Of a DNA stretch of 64,000 bases, positions 33,145-44,532 are shown in pieces; the stretch's first letter is position 1, and every line of letters begins with the position of its first letter. This stretch comes from Arthrinium phaeospermum. Taxonomy: Eukaryota > Ascomycota > Sordariomycetes > Amphisphaeriales > Apiosporaceae. Position numbers and translations under genes: made by a program. Where the stretch lies: positions 4,836,001 through 4,900,000 of the forward strand of contig QYRS01000001.1 in assembly GCA_006503535.1 (NCBI GenBank). Reading direction: 5' to 3'. Below the pieces are notes generated by a model. The model was not told where the DNA came from and ran no database searches. It worked only from the letters and a program-made list of their open reading frames with translations.

Positions 33145-34719
33145 TTAACGTGGAATAAACACTAGAATAGGAAGGGATAAACACCGAAAGTCGCTTACCA
33201 GGCGCCCCGCGACCCAGTTCAGGACCGCCCAAGCGGCCCGCAACACCACCAGATCGGCCACCAGCACCGTCCAAACCACGACCCAGGTGCTCTTCGGCCG
33301 CAGGACGGTGCACGCGTACTCGGTGTAGACAGTGGCCGGCCGCGTGTGCAGCCGGCCCGTGCGGTTCCGGCCGGCGATCTCGGCGTAGCTCTGCGCAAAG
33401 GGAACCGCCTTCTCCCCCGACGCGGGCGGCATAATGCTAGCGAGTCTTTCCGTCTTCGGGTCGTTTTTGTAACGGGTGAAGACGCCGCCCGGCCAGCGGT
33501 TCCTGTCGTCGGTGCCGTTCAGGAGACGCTGCAGCGCCTCGTCTTGGAGGAGGTAGTTCGGGGCGGCGCTGTTGCCCAGGTCGACGGACACCAAGGAATG
33601 CATGACCTTGGCTAGCTGGTGGCCCTCCAAGAAGGCGTCCGCGTAGGGAAGCTGGCGGGCTCGCTGTTAGCTGCTGCTGCTCCTTTCGATAGGAAAGATG
33701 CGGTTGCTTGTTACGTACGGTGGTATTGTTGTATACATCTGATCCCTTCCGATCTTTCTTCTTTGGATTGGGAATTGCAGGCGGAAGTTTAGCAACCCGT
33801 ACGCTGGGTATGAGAAAGTAGTCAAGGCTGAAAAGGTCGGGGGAGTAAATGCTAAAGCCGTCAGTTGGGACCGTCAAGAGGTTGAATGCCGGCAATTACC
33901 TGGTCTGATTCCCTTGCCATCCATAATCTATGCTTCCTCTCATCCAAAAGGCGCCGCGGTTCAGTGGCGTGTGCCCTATAAGTTTCAGAACGCCGGTCCA
34001 ATGGGATTTCATCAACTGCATGCCCCACCAGACACTGGCATTGTGGACAGGGTCGTGCTTAATTATGTATGTAGAATACATGATATCCAGGTAAGTGAGA
34101 TGGTGGTTCATCTCAAGAATGAAAGGCTCGTCATGTTCGTCATATACACTGCACGTTACAGTAGTGGAGAGTTCCGAAGCGCCCCAGGAGCTCGCAAGGT
34201 GAGTCACCTGTTGAATGCTAGATTTCCGCAGGAGGATACTGACTTTAGTAGTGTTGCAGTTTTGTAGGGTGGCCTTTTCGTGGCTCAAGCTAATCGATGG
34301 GAAGGAATTATCAGGTCCGTTGGTTATGGACTTCAATGTGTAGGCAAAGCCGAAGTTGCTAGTGAAGAACTTGTCTCCTAGGGTAAGGATGTGCGGCTCG
34401 CAATGGGGCTTGTGGCTATCATCTTGATTGAACGCCACGAACCACCTATGTAAGTCAGTCTCTATACCAAAACACAAGATTTGGTATCAGCTCACTTGTT
34501 GGTTTCATTATGCATCAACTCCGCTGGCTGGGATGTATGCTCTGTGACCAGATAGAAGGCGCCGGTTGCATAATTGATCAGTGAGAACACCGTGATTAGA
34601 ATAAGGGCACCGACGACAACGAGGGGAGTGAACCATCGGAATGGGTAGGGTCTGCTCAGGTTGTAATCAAACCATGATTTGTGTATGTTTGCGTGAGACA
34701 TGACTGCGATTATTTTCAA
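33145..34719 (-). CDS. fungal membrane-anchored protein with large extracellular region
   Basis: About 473 residues from four exons: 34497-34719, 33900-34446, 33719-33851 and 33145-33663. Every junction is in phase, with GT-AG ends (GTGAGC, GTAATT, GTACGT donors). An N-terminal membrane helix (TPLVVVGALILITVFSLINY) follows a basic cytoplasmic stretch with YPFRWFTP. The middle has many N-x-S/T sites and paired cysteines. A second hydrophobic segment (STWVVVWTVLVADLVVLRAA) lies near the C-terminus. The 3' end is uncertain: a GTAAGC donor at 33198 could splice to an acceptor near 33105. The family is familiar from ascomycete genomes as uncharacterised. A truncated relative lies at 43-43.7 kb. 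Confidence 0.7.
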
Positions 34720-35568
34720 CTTTGATAGGCAAGTGAGTTATGTGAGTAATAACGAGAGTATCTTTTTTCTTCTTCTGGAAATGGGATATGGCGTCTTATT
34801 ATCTCCTCAAATGTCACAAGGCAGAGCCGGGCTGCGATGCAATTTGGGGTCAGCCTCCTTTCGACCAGTCCAATAAGCCCTTGACCATAGTCACATGTCC
34901 GTGATGGGGGGTTACAGTCAAGAAACTATGATAGGCAGCAGCAATTTGGGGCCTCTAAAGGTTCTGAAATAGATCAGGCTCTTCTCCAAAACGTCCAATC
35001 CATACTGTATTCGTGCTTTGCAACCGAGGTGGGGGTCGAACGTTTAAGGGGCAGATCACCGCCTGTAGGCAGTGCAGTGCTGCATATATCAGCTTGCAAC
35101 TCTTTCAATGTAACCACCCACCGTCAGTTGACCAAAGAAGGTCCAATGTGCGATGTTTGGCTCCAATGTTTGCTCTGTCAGCCCTGCGCTTCGTGGAACA
35201 GGGACGTCCGCGGACCTCATGTAGAGCCAACGCATCAGGGTTAGTGATTGGCATGCTTACATTGATTGAGCATCACCACCACCATCGCATAAAAATGGAC
35301 CAATGGTCACGCATTAGCACAGATCGATCGAACTTGGTTTCTTGGTCCAGTTTATTAGATTCTACGTATCTCCATCGCACAAGCTGCCTATTAGATGCCC
35401 TGTCTCTGTGAGGGGGAATATCATGTTTTCCAAGAGCACGCAGCCAGACTGTAACGCTATATCATCGGTGGCAGAAAACCAACTATCTCATATCTGGCTC
35501 TTTGGTTAGCGCATGCTGCGATGTACGAATGTGAAGGTCAAGCATGCTTACCATTGCCAGTCCCCTTC
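34720..35568. other. intergenic gap
   Basis: 849 bases containing the promoter of the membrane-protein gene. No gene or repeat is supported. Confidence 0.4.
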
Positions 35569-36461
35569 TCAGAATGACCGAAAGCGGCGAGCGCTACCTC
35601 CAGAGCTCTTGGATGCGGCGATCGACAAGTTGATGATCTCATTGACCATGTGCTCACTCTCTGCCTCAATGTGGTCCTCAGGCATGCTGTCCTGATACCA
35701 GACGGCCGAATAGACCTCGAAACCCTTGCCGTACTTAGCGTCGTCGACGTCCTTGACCGCGATGTGGAGAACTCCAAACGTAACGCCGGTGCCGTCCTTC
35801 AGGACCTTGGGACCGGCGGCCTGGATGGGGAAGTCGGGGAGCAGTTCCAGGAACGGGTACTTGGTGCGGTCTGGGGTGCTGAAGTCCTGGATGTCGAAGA
35901 AGGTGCGAACGCCGCCCCAGCCCTCGAGAACGGTGGATTGCGGCTTTCCGTCGGAACCGGTAGAGGTCTGCTTGACGTAGTGCTCGGGATTGGCATCGTC
36001 GTTGGCAGCGTCGGCCGCGGGCGAGGTGGCCCAACCGCCAAACGCAAAGGCGTCAGGCTGGGGATGTAGCTGACGCACTGGGCCTTGGTGGGCTTCCAGG
36101 TTCCCTTGGAGGTGGCGATGATGTTGTGCCAGAAGGTGTTGGCGTCGGCGATGTCGGGTTGAAGAAGAGCCTCAAGACCGCTGGGACCGAGGTTGGCCTT
36201 GGTGGTGTGGAGCTTAGCCAAAGCAGCAGGAAGATCGTTCTTGGTCTGGGGGACGGTGAGGTTGTAGCCGTCGGCACCGAGGCGCTCCTTGAGGAGGGTG
36301 ACGGCACTCTGGGCCATGTTGAGTTCGTAGTCGAACTTGGAGGCCTCGTTGGTGGGACCCCAGTGGGTGAAGGTGTAGCCGTTCACATTCTCGGTGAAGT
36401 TGGCCATGCCTGTGGCGGCGAAAGCCGAGGCGGCGGTCAAAAGGAACGTGATGCTGTACAT
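35569..36461 (-). CDS. secreted protein of unknown function, one frame break
   Basis: Starts at ATG 36461 with a signal peptide (MYSITFLLTAASAFA). The mature part is about 280 residues without many cysteines: ENVNGYTFTHWGPTNEASKF, QPDIADANTFWHNIIA, CVSYIPS, then FGGWATSPAADAANDDAN, GWGGVRTFFDIQDF and a C-terminal SEHMVNEIINLSIAASKSS. The two halves are in different frames. One missing C around 36057-36064 would join YIPS to PDAFAFGGW. The layout matches a conserved secreted fungal family I cannot name. Probably extracellular. With the single break in a C run, I favour an intact gene and a sequence error. Confidence 0.68.
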
Positions 36462-39400
36462 TGTGACGTGGATCAACGAATGAAGACTTGTCAAAGCGAG
36501 TGAAGCGAAAAAGTAGGGGAGATGAGCAACGGTGGAAGATGATGAAAGGCAATGACTTCCGAGCAAGCGAGGCTGAATGACAGTGGTTGAGTGGTTGTGG
36601 GGAAAAGACAAAATGATGGATGAGCTGTGGCAGAGGATGACTTTATAGGGATTGGGATGGGCAACTACATCATTCAATGTGTTCTGTGCATTGAATGGAT
36701 TCGCGCCTGAACAACTGCCAACATTCCAGATAGTCCACCAATTGAATGACCGTACCACTGCTACTCTATCAGTTCTTCACTTCCAACTTAAGTACATGAT
36801 TTCACGACTGTAGGAAAGGACCGATAGAACAGTCTCAAGGATGGCAGGCTAGTCCTGCGGCAGGCACAATCCACATCCACCTCACGCTGACGACCGCACC
36901 AGCTGGTCGGCGGATACTGGCCAATCAAATGCACGCGCACGAGAGGTGCCATTGATCCTATGGGCCTTCCCTGTCAACTCACTGGGCATGAATCCTCATC
37001 CCCAGTTGGCAATTTCAGCCCCGATGTCACTGCGGGAGTGCAAGAAATCCAGGACGCGGCACATATACCGATCTATCTCATGTTTTCTTGGTAAAATCGG
37101 GTTGGCCGAATGCTGTTGGGTGTTGGGTGGGATTCGCGAGCAGCGCTGACCAGGCCCACCTTCCGTCGTACCTGCTCGAATCATTGTACAGCAGCCAAGA
37201 TTACGTAACCCATTCATTCCTTCTTTCCGTCTTGGCCTACAAGGGGAATGCATCAAGGACATTTGAGAGGCAAGCGCATATGCAAGTCATTAAACTACTG
37301 GGCATCATGGCAGACATTTAGCGACCGCAGTCACGCTATCCTGGAAGGAGCTTTCGGCAGTTGGCCGAAAGTCACTCAAAGCGTGGCTCAGTAGATTAGT
37401 CACAAAGGTCGTCAATCGCAACGCCGGTCGCGATAATGACCTGTGCAGAAGAGTGTGCGGATGCTCTCTCATCCCGGGAGGAAACGGTGCCGGAACTTCT
37501 TCCAATTACCCATGATCCTTCTGGAGCATCCCTGTCTAGTGGGAAATCCTCATAACGGAAGGGCATCCGGCTCCGAGTTGGCCGATGCATCCCAGTCACC
37601 GTGTCTAGCTATGAGGTTAGCAAGTGCTGTGCGCCCGTCAACTATACATTTGCCGCAAGACCGCTCTCCAGCGTCTGTCGTAGCTCTTCGTGCTAGGCAA
37701 CTATCCACAGATGGTCAGCTTAGGATCAACATTTATACTCAATATCGTCGTAGTTCAGAAGTGAGCCGTGTCAGGACCCTCGTCCGCATGGTGGTTGGCG
37801 ATTGAGCTCATCGATGGCTCTGCGCTTCTTCTGTATAGGTGAAAAGTCCAGTATCCTCTTTGCGAGTGCGAATGGAGTATTCAGGCACTCATCAGTGATA
37901 TTGTTGCGGTACAAGTGTGGGTGGGAGTACTTACGACATTTCCGCGTTCCTCGAGGGCCATAGTAGTATTCATCGACCATGACATCTCTATGGATCACAA
38001 ATGCCGAGGCGATCTTCAGTGTGTTCTGTGTAAACGGAAAGAGACTCCTGATATGTGAATTAGCCATTCCAAATTTGACCATAATATGTAGAAACCATGG
38101 TACCAAGCGACGATTGAACGTACACACCGTTACTGGAGGACTCATGGTGTGCGAATTGTCTTGGCAGAGTGCAAAATGCGCTGCGAGGTCATCATCTTCT
38201 TCTAAGGAAAATGGCGGCGACCATTTCGGACACAACGACACCTTAGTTCGAGCACAGGTTGGTTTAAGGAGGTGAGACAGGCTATAGCTTTACAGATCAG
38301 AGCGACTGATCACATACAAAGCTCGGATACCTGAATAAAAGTGCAAGCCCTGCATCAATCATACTTTGGGCGACTCATGTCTGAACTCTATTACGCGTAT
38401 AGTTCAATGGCTGCTGTGTTTTACACCCTGCAATCCAAACAGGAGACTTTCCCCATCATGATTTTGATGGAGAGTTTGCCTCCGTTTTATATCTCAACTA
38501 TAACTGCCGATGATGTGCATATACGAAGTGCGTTTCTCTCCAACGGCGCTTCATCGGCTGCTTGGACTCGAGGCTTCGCGTGGCCCTGCATTTCCGTAAC
38601 CCTGCAATGTATGCTTTCCCCTTACATAACTTGGAGAACTTCCACCAAACCCTCTGAGGTCGCACTGACGTCTTGCATGGGAGATATTGTGATACGAATG
38701 GCTTTGCCCCCCTGATGGCTACCTGTAGCTTCTTGCGTCTCATGCCAGCGCCAGTGCACCGAAACCCCGACCTTGATATTCGGTTCTCACGAGCTTATAC
38801 AGCAAGCTAGGCATGTGTTCCTCTATCATACAGGTCCTGATGTACGGTTCGACTCTCGACAACCCAATATGACTGTTGAACTGCAGGTGTCCTGTTTGTG
38901 GTACCAGGCCTCCAACTTAGCCCCAGCCCCTGGATATTTGGGGTATCATGCGAAAGAATAGCTTTGACACCGAGCTCCGCATGCCTGGAAGTGTTTTTCT
39001 TCCCGCCACCCATACAGTTGATAAGAACTATCCGGTGCTCCAAAACCCCTTGGGCTGCAATGTTGACCCGGGGTCGAGGTCGAGCGTCTTGAGTTGATAA
39101 TCCGGCGCTTCCCGCCTCCTGAGAGGACTGGCCTCAAACAGTCGGCGTAGTCCGCCATTGGACTGTTCGGCGGATACCCGGACACCGGGCGGTGTTCCTT
39201 CTCAAAGCTCTTCCATAATCCCCTTCGTCCTCGGCCTTCTTCTTCTTTTCTTCTCCGCCTGCAAGAAGTACACTCCATGGAGTGGAACACTTTGTTGGGT
39301 ACGAGACATGGGACGCTGAAAATAAGTATGCGCAGCATCCTCTTCCTATCCCTTCTCAGACAACCCTTGCCGTTCTGTCAGATGCACTCGACATCAACAC

Positions 39401-39803
39401 GCAGATGGGGACAATCCATTTCTAGGATGGTTAGTAGCCATTAATCGTCACATTCTTTCCTCATCGTGCATGCGAATCTCGAAATACCCACGCGGCGGCT
39501 GGTAGTACCTCAAAGCTCGTGCGCTCTTGGAATCCTTAGGACCGGTCAATTTGATTGGACTTGAGCGCGTGATGATTTAGCCTGAGATGCGTAATAGGAC
39601 AGGCACTGAAAACGATGCTGCGACAAATTACTGGTCTCGGATAGTTGGTCTCGGATAGCTGTCCATTGAGCGCTCGTGTTTTTGATCGATTGCTTCTCTC
39701 TGGACGTGGAGAAGCCAGTCAGGGTTGAGACTTAACCGGACCTCTTCCAACGCGAAGGTGACGTCCGTGAAGTACTCGGTAAGGACCGGGCGTCGCTCAG
39801 CGG
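36462..39803. other. gene-poor 3.3-kb region
   Basis: The longest stretch without a supported gene. A minus-strand frame at 37771-38241 (156 residues) and plus-strand frames near 38341-38715 show no domain, signal peptide or splice support and are treated as chance frames. No transposon features are recognised. Confidence 0.45.
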
Positions 39804-40769
39804 CTATTCGCGCCAATCCAGGAACGTGGCTGCTCCGACGGAGTCTGACGAGCGCTCGACGGATGCGAAACCAGCGGGATGCTGCCACTCGCATCCCGCT
39901 GCCCGCTGTAGGAGCCCCCGAGGTTGCGGGTGCTGCACGCTCTGCACCAGCCGGTTCAGCACCAGGAACTCGACCTTGAGCTTGACGCCGTACACGCAGG
40001 GCTTGAAGGCGCCCTGCACGTAGAAGAGCCCCGCGTACTCCATGCCCAGCAGCGTGGCGTCGAGCGCGATGACCAGCAGGTTGGTGCAGATGAGGTGCAT
40101 GAACAGCCCGTCCCGCTGGGACCAGAGGCTGGCGCCGGGCTTGTCGTCGACGAAGCCGACGACTTGGAGGTGGCGCCGGGTCTCGAAGATGTACAGGACG
40201 CTCAGCAGGCTTTCTTGGACCAGGTAGATGGTGACCTGGACCCGGTCCCAGATCATGTTGGCGCGGTTGACGCGCCCATGGCGGTTGCTTGCTACGATTC
40301 ACCGTCCGCGTTAGCTCTCGGCGCATCTCTTGTTTTCAGTCTCGGGCGTCGCTGTCTCTCGGAAACTCACGGAGAGAAACCCTATCACAATGGTGGGCGG
40401 CGGTATTACGATCGAGGTGAACAGCAGGACCCCTCGGACATAGCGGAGCAAAGTCGTGTTGCGAGTCAGCAAGTGCAGCCGCGAATACAGCGCCCAGCTC
40501 TGGGGCAGAATCATCAGGAACCCGGTCAGGTAGATCATGAGGATGGACCCCTTGAGATCGGTCCACACCCCAAAGTCCGCCAAGATGATGAAAAGCGGGT
40601 GCAGGATGATGCCCCAGGACCCCAGCGCGCAGGACCAGAAGTAGCGGCCCCGCCACCGCTTGAAGAGCACGAAGAGCGAAAAGTTGAGCTCGATGCCGAT
40701 GTACCATGCGATGGCGCAAAAGGCGGCCATGGTCATGGACACGGGGAGGTTTTCCTTGATGGCGTCCAT
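39804..40769 (-). CDS. DUF7703-like integral membrane protein
   Basis: Likely start MDAIKENLPVSM at 40769. Hydrophobic spans follow in order: MTMAAFCAIAWYIGIELNF, YFWSCALGSWGIILHPLFI, ILMIYLTGFLMILPQSWALY, YVRGVLLFTSIVIPPPTIVI, then after a junction VTIYLVQESLLSVLYIFETR and LICTNLLVIALDATLLGMEY. The ELNFxLF, YFWSxxxxxWGI and SWALYSRLHLL motifs and the QESLLSVLYI segment match the fungal DUF7703 family as I remember it (six or seven spans, function unknown). The junction near 40260-40370 is probably an intron (GTGAGT...GTAG), but the phases do not fit by one base. The end of the C-terminal tail is uncertain. Confidence 0.65.
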
Positions 40770-41337
40770 GGTGCTTACGGGAGCGGGGTTCCGAAGCTGA
40801 AAACAACTACATGCACTGCAGCACGAAGCAGAATGGAAGTGCACCTTGCTTTCCAATGATTGAATGCCGGACTAGCTTGGTGGAATTGAAAAGGGGTGGG
40901 GGAAAGGGGAGAGAGACTGAGCGTGGATGGCCAAGAATCGAACAAGCCGTATTTACAGGGAGGGGGGATTCATCGGGACGCAATTGAAGACGATGTATGG
41001 GCGCGTCTGATTGATTCAAAGCCTTACAATCCCAATTACCAGGTGCCCGTCACCCTGCAGATACGGCGTCAGCAAGGATTGATCGGCGTATCCATCCGGC
41101 GGACAGGAAGCAGGACAGCTGCTGTGTAACCCCAGAGCTGAGCAGGCCTCATCTGAACCTCGAGAAGGGAGCGCCACCTTGAACTCTACAATTTGGACGA
41201 AGAGGAAATAATAAGCTGCATTGTGCGCCGTGCGGCTGTGCAGCTTACTCTGCATAAATATAGCGGCTTGTCCATTCGTTGTCTTAATAATCTGTCTCGG
41301 ATGCTTGGATTCCCGGCCGCTCTTTGCTGCGCCCGCC
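40770..41337. other. intergenic gap
   Basis: 568 bases with the DUF7703 gene promoter and the 3' side of the cupin gene. No further feature seen. Confidence 0.4.
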
Positions 41338-41837
41338 CTACGCCTCCCGCGGCTCCCAACCCCTTTGGCCATCTCGAAGTTGTCCATGGTGAAGGCGGGC
41401 GCGACCGTGCATCCCACCAAGGTCCAATCGCCCAGGCTCTGCGCATGCTGCCACTCCTTCTCCTGGACGACGGCCTGGGGCCGCTCGCCGGCCCACAGGT
41501 CCTTGCCCAGCACGACGTCCCGCACGGGCGTCCCGTCGTCCCACGACAGCGACAGCCGCATCGACGCGCCGGCGTAGTGGTGCCAGACCTCGACGGCGTT
41601 GAGGACGCGGTGCCAGTGCGACAGGCCCGACTCGCCCTCCAGCAGGTAGTAGATGCACGTGCTGTTGGATTGGTGCTCGGCGGTGCCCCGGGCGTCCCGG
41701 AAGGTCTCGACGTAGTAGCCCTTCTCCGGGTGAGGGGAGAGATTCAGAGCCTGGATGACTTCCTGGGCGGAGCGATTCGGCCATTTTGAAGACGATGTGG
41801 GAATATGCGGGTTGGAGAGTTGCGAAATGGCAGTTTG
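41338..41837 (-). CDS. cupin-fold protein (DUF985/Cupin_5, YML079w-like)
   Basis: A clear DUF985 cupin: NRSAQEVIQALNLSPHPEKG, YYVETFRDARGTAEHQ, STCIYYLLEGESGLSHWHRV, EVWHHYAGASMRLSL, VLGKDLWAGERPQAVV, WQHAQSLGDWTLVGCTVAPA and FTMDNFEMAKG. The family has a small-molecule-binding beta barrel; its substrate is not established. No in-frame ATG precedes NRSAQEV before the stop at 41838-41840, so the true start is lost to a frame break or lies in an unrecognised exon. One missing base near 41360 would end the protein WEPREA, a normal end for the family (stop at 41338). The likely length is about 165 residues, close to family norms. Confidence 0.75.
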
Positions 41838-42077
41838 TTAAACGACTGAAGCGCTTGGTATGAGGCAATGAATTGGATGGATGCCAATCTTAAGGAATCC
41901 CACGCTAGCTTCTTTCCTCGACCATACGGATACGTCTGCTTAAAAGCGGGAAGGGGGCTGACGTAAGAATTGAGGAACGATAAGCAGGTTGGAAACAAAT
42001 AGCACGACGGCCCCTTATCTATGATAAGTCGTGTGCTACCAAGGGACAAACGGGTCTCAAAACTCGGAAAATATCAT

Positions 42078-42481
42078 CTCTCCGACGTAAGCGGGCGAAC
42101 GGATTTAGTGTCCCTTACCTCCCATACTGTCCGGGCCAGCGTATTGAGCTAACACAGTACCGTCGGTGCCGCCAACGCTGCTGACGCTGCCGTGACTTCC
42201 CATCTGCAATTGGCAATTTACTGAACCTTTCATCTCTGTATGGATACTGCCGTGACTTCCCATCTGCAATTGGCAATTTACTGAACCTTTCATCTCTGTA
42301 TGGATACTGGCTCTCCGACGTAAGCGGGCGAACGGATTTAGTGTCCCTTACCTCCCATACTGTCCGGGCCAGCGTATTGAGCTAACACAGTACCGTCGGT
42401 GCCGCCAACGCTGCTGACGCTGCCGTGACTTCCCATCTGCAATTGGCAATTTACTGAACCTTTCATCTCTGTATGGATACT
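42078..42481. repeat. nested direct repeat: 171 bp + 60 bp + 171 bp
   Basis: Bases 42078-42248 and 42311-42481 are identical over 171 bp. Between them lie 42249-42308, an exact extra copy of the last 60 bp of the unit, and two G. The 60-bp tail is therefore present three times (42189, 42249 and 42422). On the minus strand each long unit contains a short open segment bounded by TTGCCAATTGCAG and GGAG/GTAAGG, which look like a 3' and a 5' splice site, so an exon may have been duplicated. No gene model is supported. Confidence 0.93.
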
Positions 42482-43053
42482 TGGATTAGCAAAAGTAGTG
42501 ACTGCGCACTTGGCATGCTGAGCAATGGTGCCCGACCTGTGTGGTGGACAATTCGAGCTTTGGCCTTGTGGAGACTTTGCCGTTGAGACAGGTTAGAGCG
42601 GACTCAACATTGCAGGCAGAAGGTATCGACCTGGAAGGTAATCCGGCGCCTTGTCACAAGGTAGCGTCTCCTCGGACATTTTCGGAAATAACAACTAGCC
42701 CATTTTGCCATTATGATCAAAAATGTCGGTGATAACGAATGTGATTGAAATAAAAAGCCCAACGGTCTATTTCCAAGGCAGCCGAGCCACGTGAAAGCCC
42801 TGAGCGGCAAGACTGACTCAGGGGCGCCAGCGATATAACGATCCGATCAAGAAAGCAAACCAAGCAAACATAGATTTCTAACTGCGACGTCTGGACTCAC
42901 TCAACAACCCCCTGACGCTGAAACGTTGCTGACGGGTCGCCGTGGAACATGAATGGACCCTAGGAACATTCACAGTAACTAAGGTAGTCCACGAGTTAGT
43001 GAATGCCTCCGAAACATCAAGCACTGTAGTGCAGTCTGGTGCATTTCCTTCAC

Positions 43054-43680
43054 TTACCCAAGGGGACGATCGTCGCTCACAGTACAGTGAGGCGTTCCCG
43101 TCCCAGGAGCGCACCCGTTCGCGCTGATGCAAATCCGGTGGCCAAGATCCACCATCCGCTGGCGAGTTTCCTCGGGGTCCTTGGAAGGGGTGTACCGAGT
43201 CGGCCACCCACAATCGACCTCGAGCGTCGGCACGGCGGGCCAGGCCACCGGGGCGCCCTCCGCATTCGGGTGCCGCCCCGTTCGATCTCCATGGATCCCA
43301 GCGGCAGGCCGCCATCGAGGGACTGCCGCTCGACCACCTGCACCGTCCAGAGGCCGCCCACGGCGACGTCGACGGCCGTCTGCAGCGCCTGGCGGTTCAG
43401 CACTTTCTGCGCGTCTTGCAGCTCGGGCGGCTGCAGGTACGGGTTCGACACGCTCACGGCCAGGAGCGAGCGGGCGAAGTTCGCCCCGTGGACCAGGGTC
43501 GACCAATCGCGCATATCTTTCTCGGCCTTGTTCGCCTCGCATTGCACATGCGCCAGGATCTGGCGGGCGCGTGTTCTTTCGTTAGCTTTGATTCAGAGTC
43601 CTCGGCACAGAATCAGATGGGGGAAATGCCATTTCCTGCTTACCCTGTCATAGCGGTTCTCGTCACCTTGAGATAGGGTC
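43054..43680 (-). pseudogene. 5'-truncated paralogue of the 33-kb membrane protein
   Basis: An upstream piece (ending near 43645 with a GTAAGC donor) joins across a short intron to RTRARQILAHVQCEANKA, then WSTLVHGANFARSLLAVSVS, ELQDAQKVLNRQALQ and ERQSLDGGLPLGSMEIERGG. After a frame change it continues as VDCGWPTRYTPSKDPEETRQ. The order and spacing around RARQ...DALQxLLN resemble exon 4 of the 33145-34719 gene. The N-terminal membrane helix and first exons are absent upstream, so this looks like a fragment. A poorly sequenced complete gene is less likely. Confidence 0.5.
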
Positions 43681-44532
43681 ACCGATACCGGTCATGCCAC
43701 GCACGTCGCGAGTCCATTCGTGTACAGATGACTAGTTGCGGAAGCGAGCCGGAGAACAGATAAGCTCACGAGAGCAAGATATGTAGTAGACGAGAGAGGA
43801 TGTGTGTGAGCGAGAAGGGAAAACTACAGATAACAGGACGTTGGAACTCTATATAGGGGTCATCAACGGACGTAGGCAAGCCTTCCTAGCCATAGCATCA
43901 TCTAACTATTGCTACGCCGTACTTCTCTGAACTAGGGGTGTCGTCATCTGGAGTATCGCTTGTGATACTGCCATGGAGGCTATGTAATGGCTGACCAACG
44001 TTTATGGTCCTACGTAGATCATCAAAATTTTCATCCTTTCGCCTTTCGGCGTAATATGCAATCCTATAATTAGGCACAATCCCTCCGGCGATTTTGCCGT
44101 GGAAGCAACTTTCTTGGAGAACTTGAGCTTTTCAATTAAATAGCAAAATGCCCCCCAAGGAGCAAAACGATAACTTGACTCGCTGATCAACTACCTGTCA
44201 ACACAAAGTAAAAGGTTGACGCTTTTTCAGTAGACAGCTGCATTTACTGCTGCTACTAGAGCGATGATGATCTACCCCTGAGGCTTCTCGGCGGGAATGG
44301 GGTAATCAGGTAGGGCACGGCACAGCATCATTGACGTCACATTGCATCACATCCAAAGGCTGCTGCCTGGCGGATCACGCAAAACCGAGTACAAGAGGGA
44401 GGCGCTGACCAACAGCTCACAGTTGATTCCGTACCCAAAACTCGATGATGACCCGGAGGATTCATACTGACTGCTTCCAAGAAACGCCCGCTCCACTGTA
44501 CTCTCGTTCATTTCCAGGCTTCAATCTAGGGT
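43681..44532. other. intergenic gap
   Basis: 852 bases, without a supported gene, containing the promoter of the 2EXR-domain gene. The first 100 bases may belong to the decayed fragment on the minus strand. Confidence 0.4.

Noticed and set aside
33105..33198. Extra 3' intron in the 33-kb membrane protein gene
   Set aside because: The nearest acceptor gives a 37-base intron, too short, and the alternative is no better than simple read-through to the stop at 33145.
37771..38241. 156-residue minus-strand frame as a gene
   Set aside because: No domain, signal peptide, splice support or coding-like codon bias.
39924..40859. 311-codon plus-strand open frame
   Set aside because: Antisense to the DUF7703-like gene; low-complexity charged translation.
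42105..42293. 62-residue frame spanning the repeat
   Set aside because: It arises from the duplicated 60-bp tail and repeats itself; no independent support for translation.
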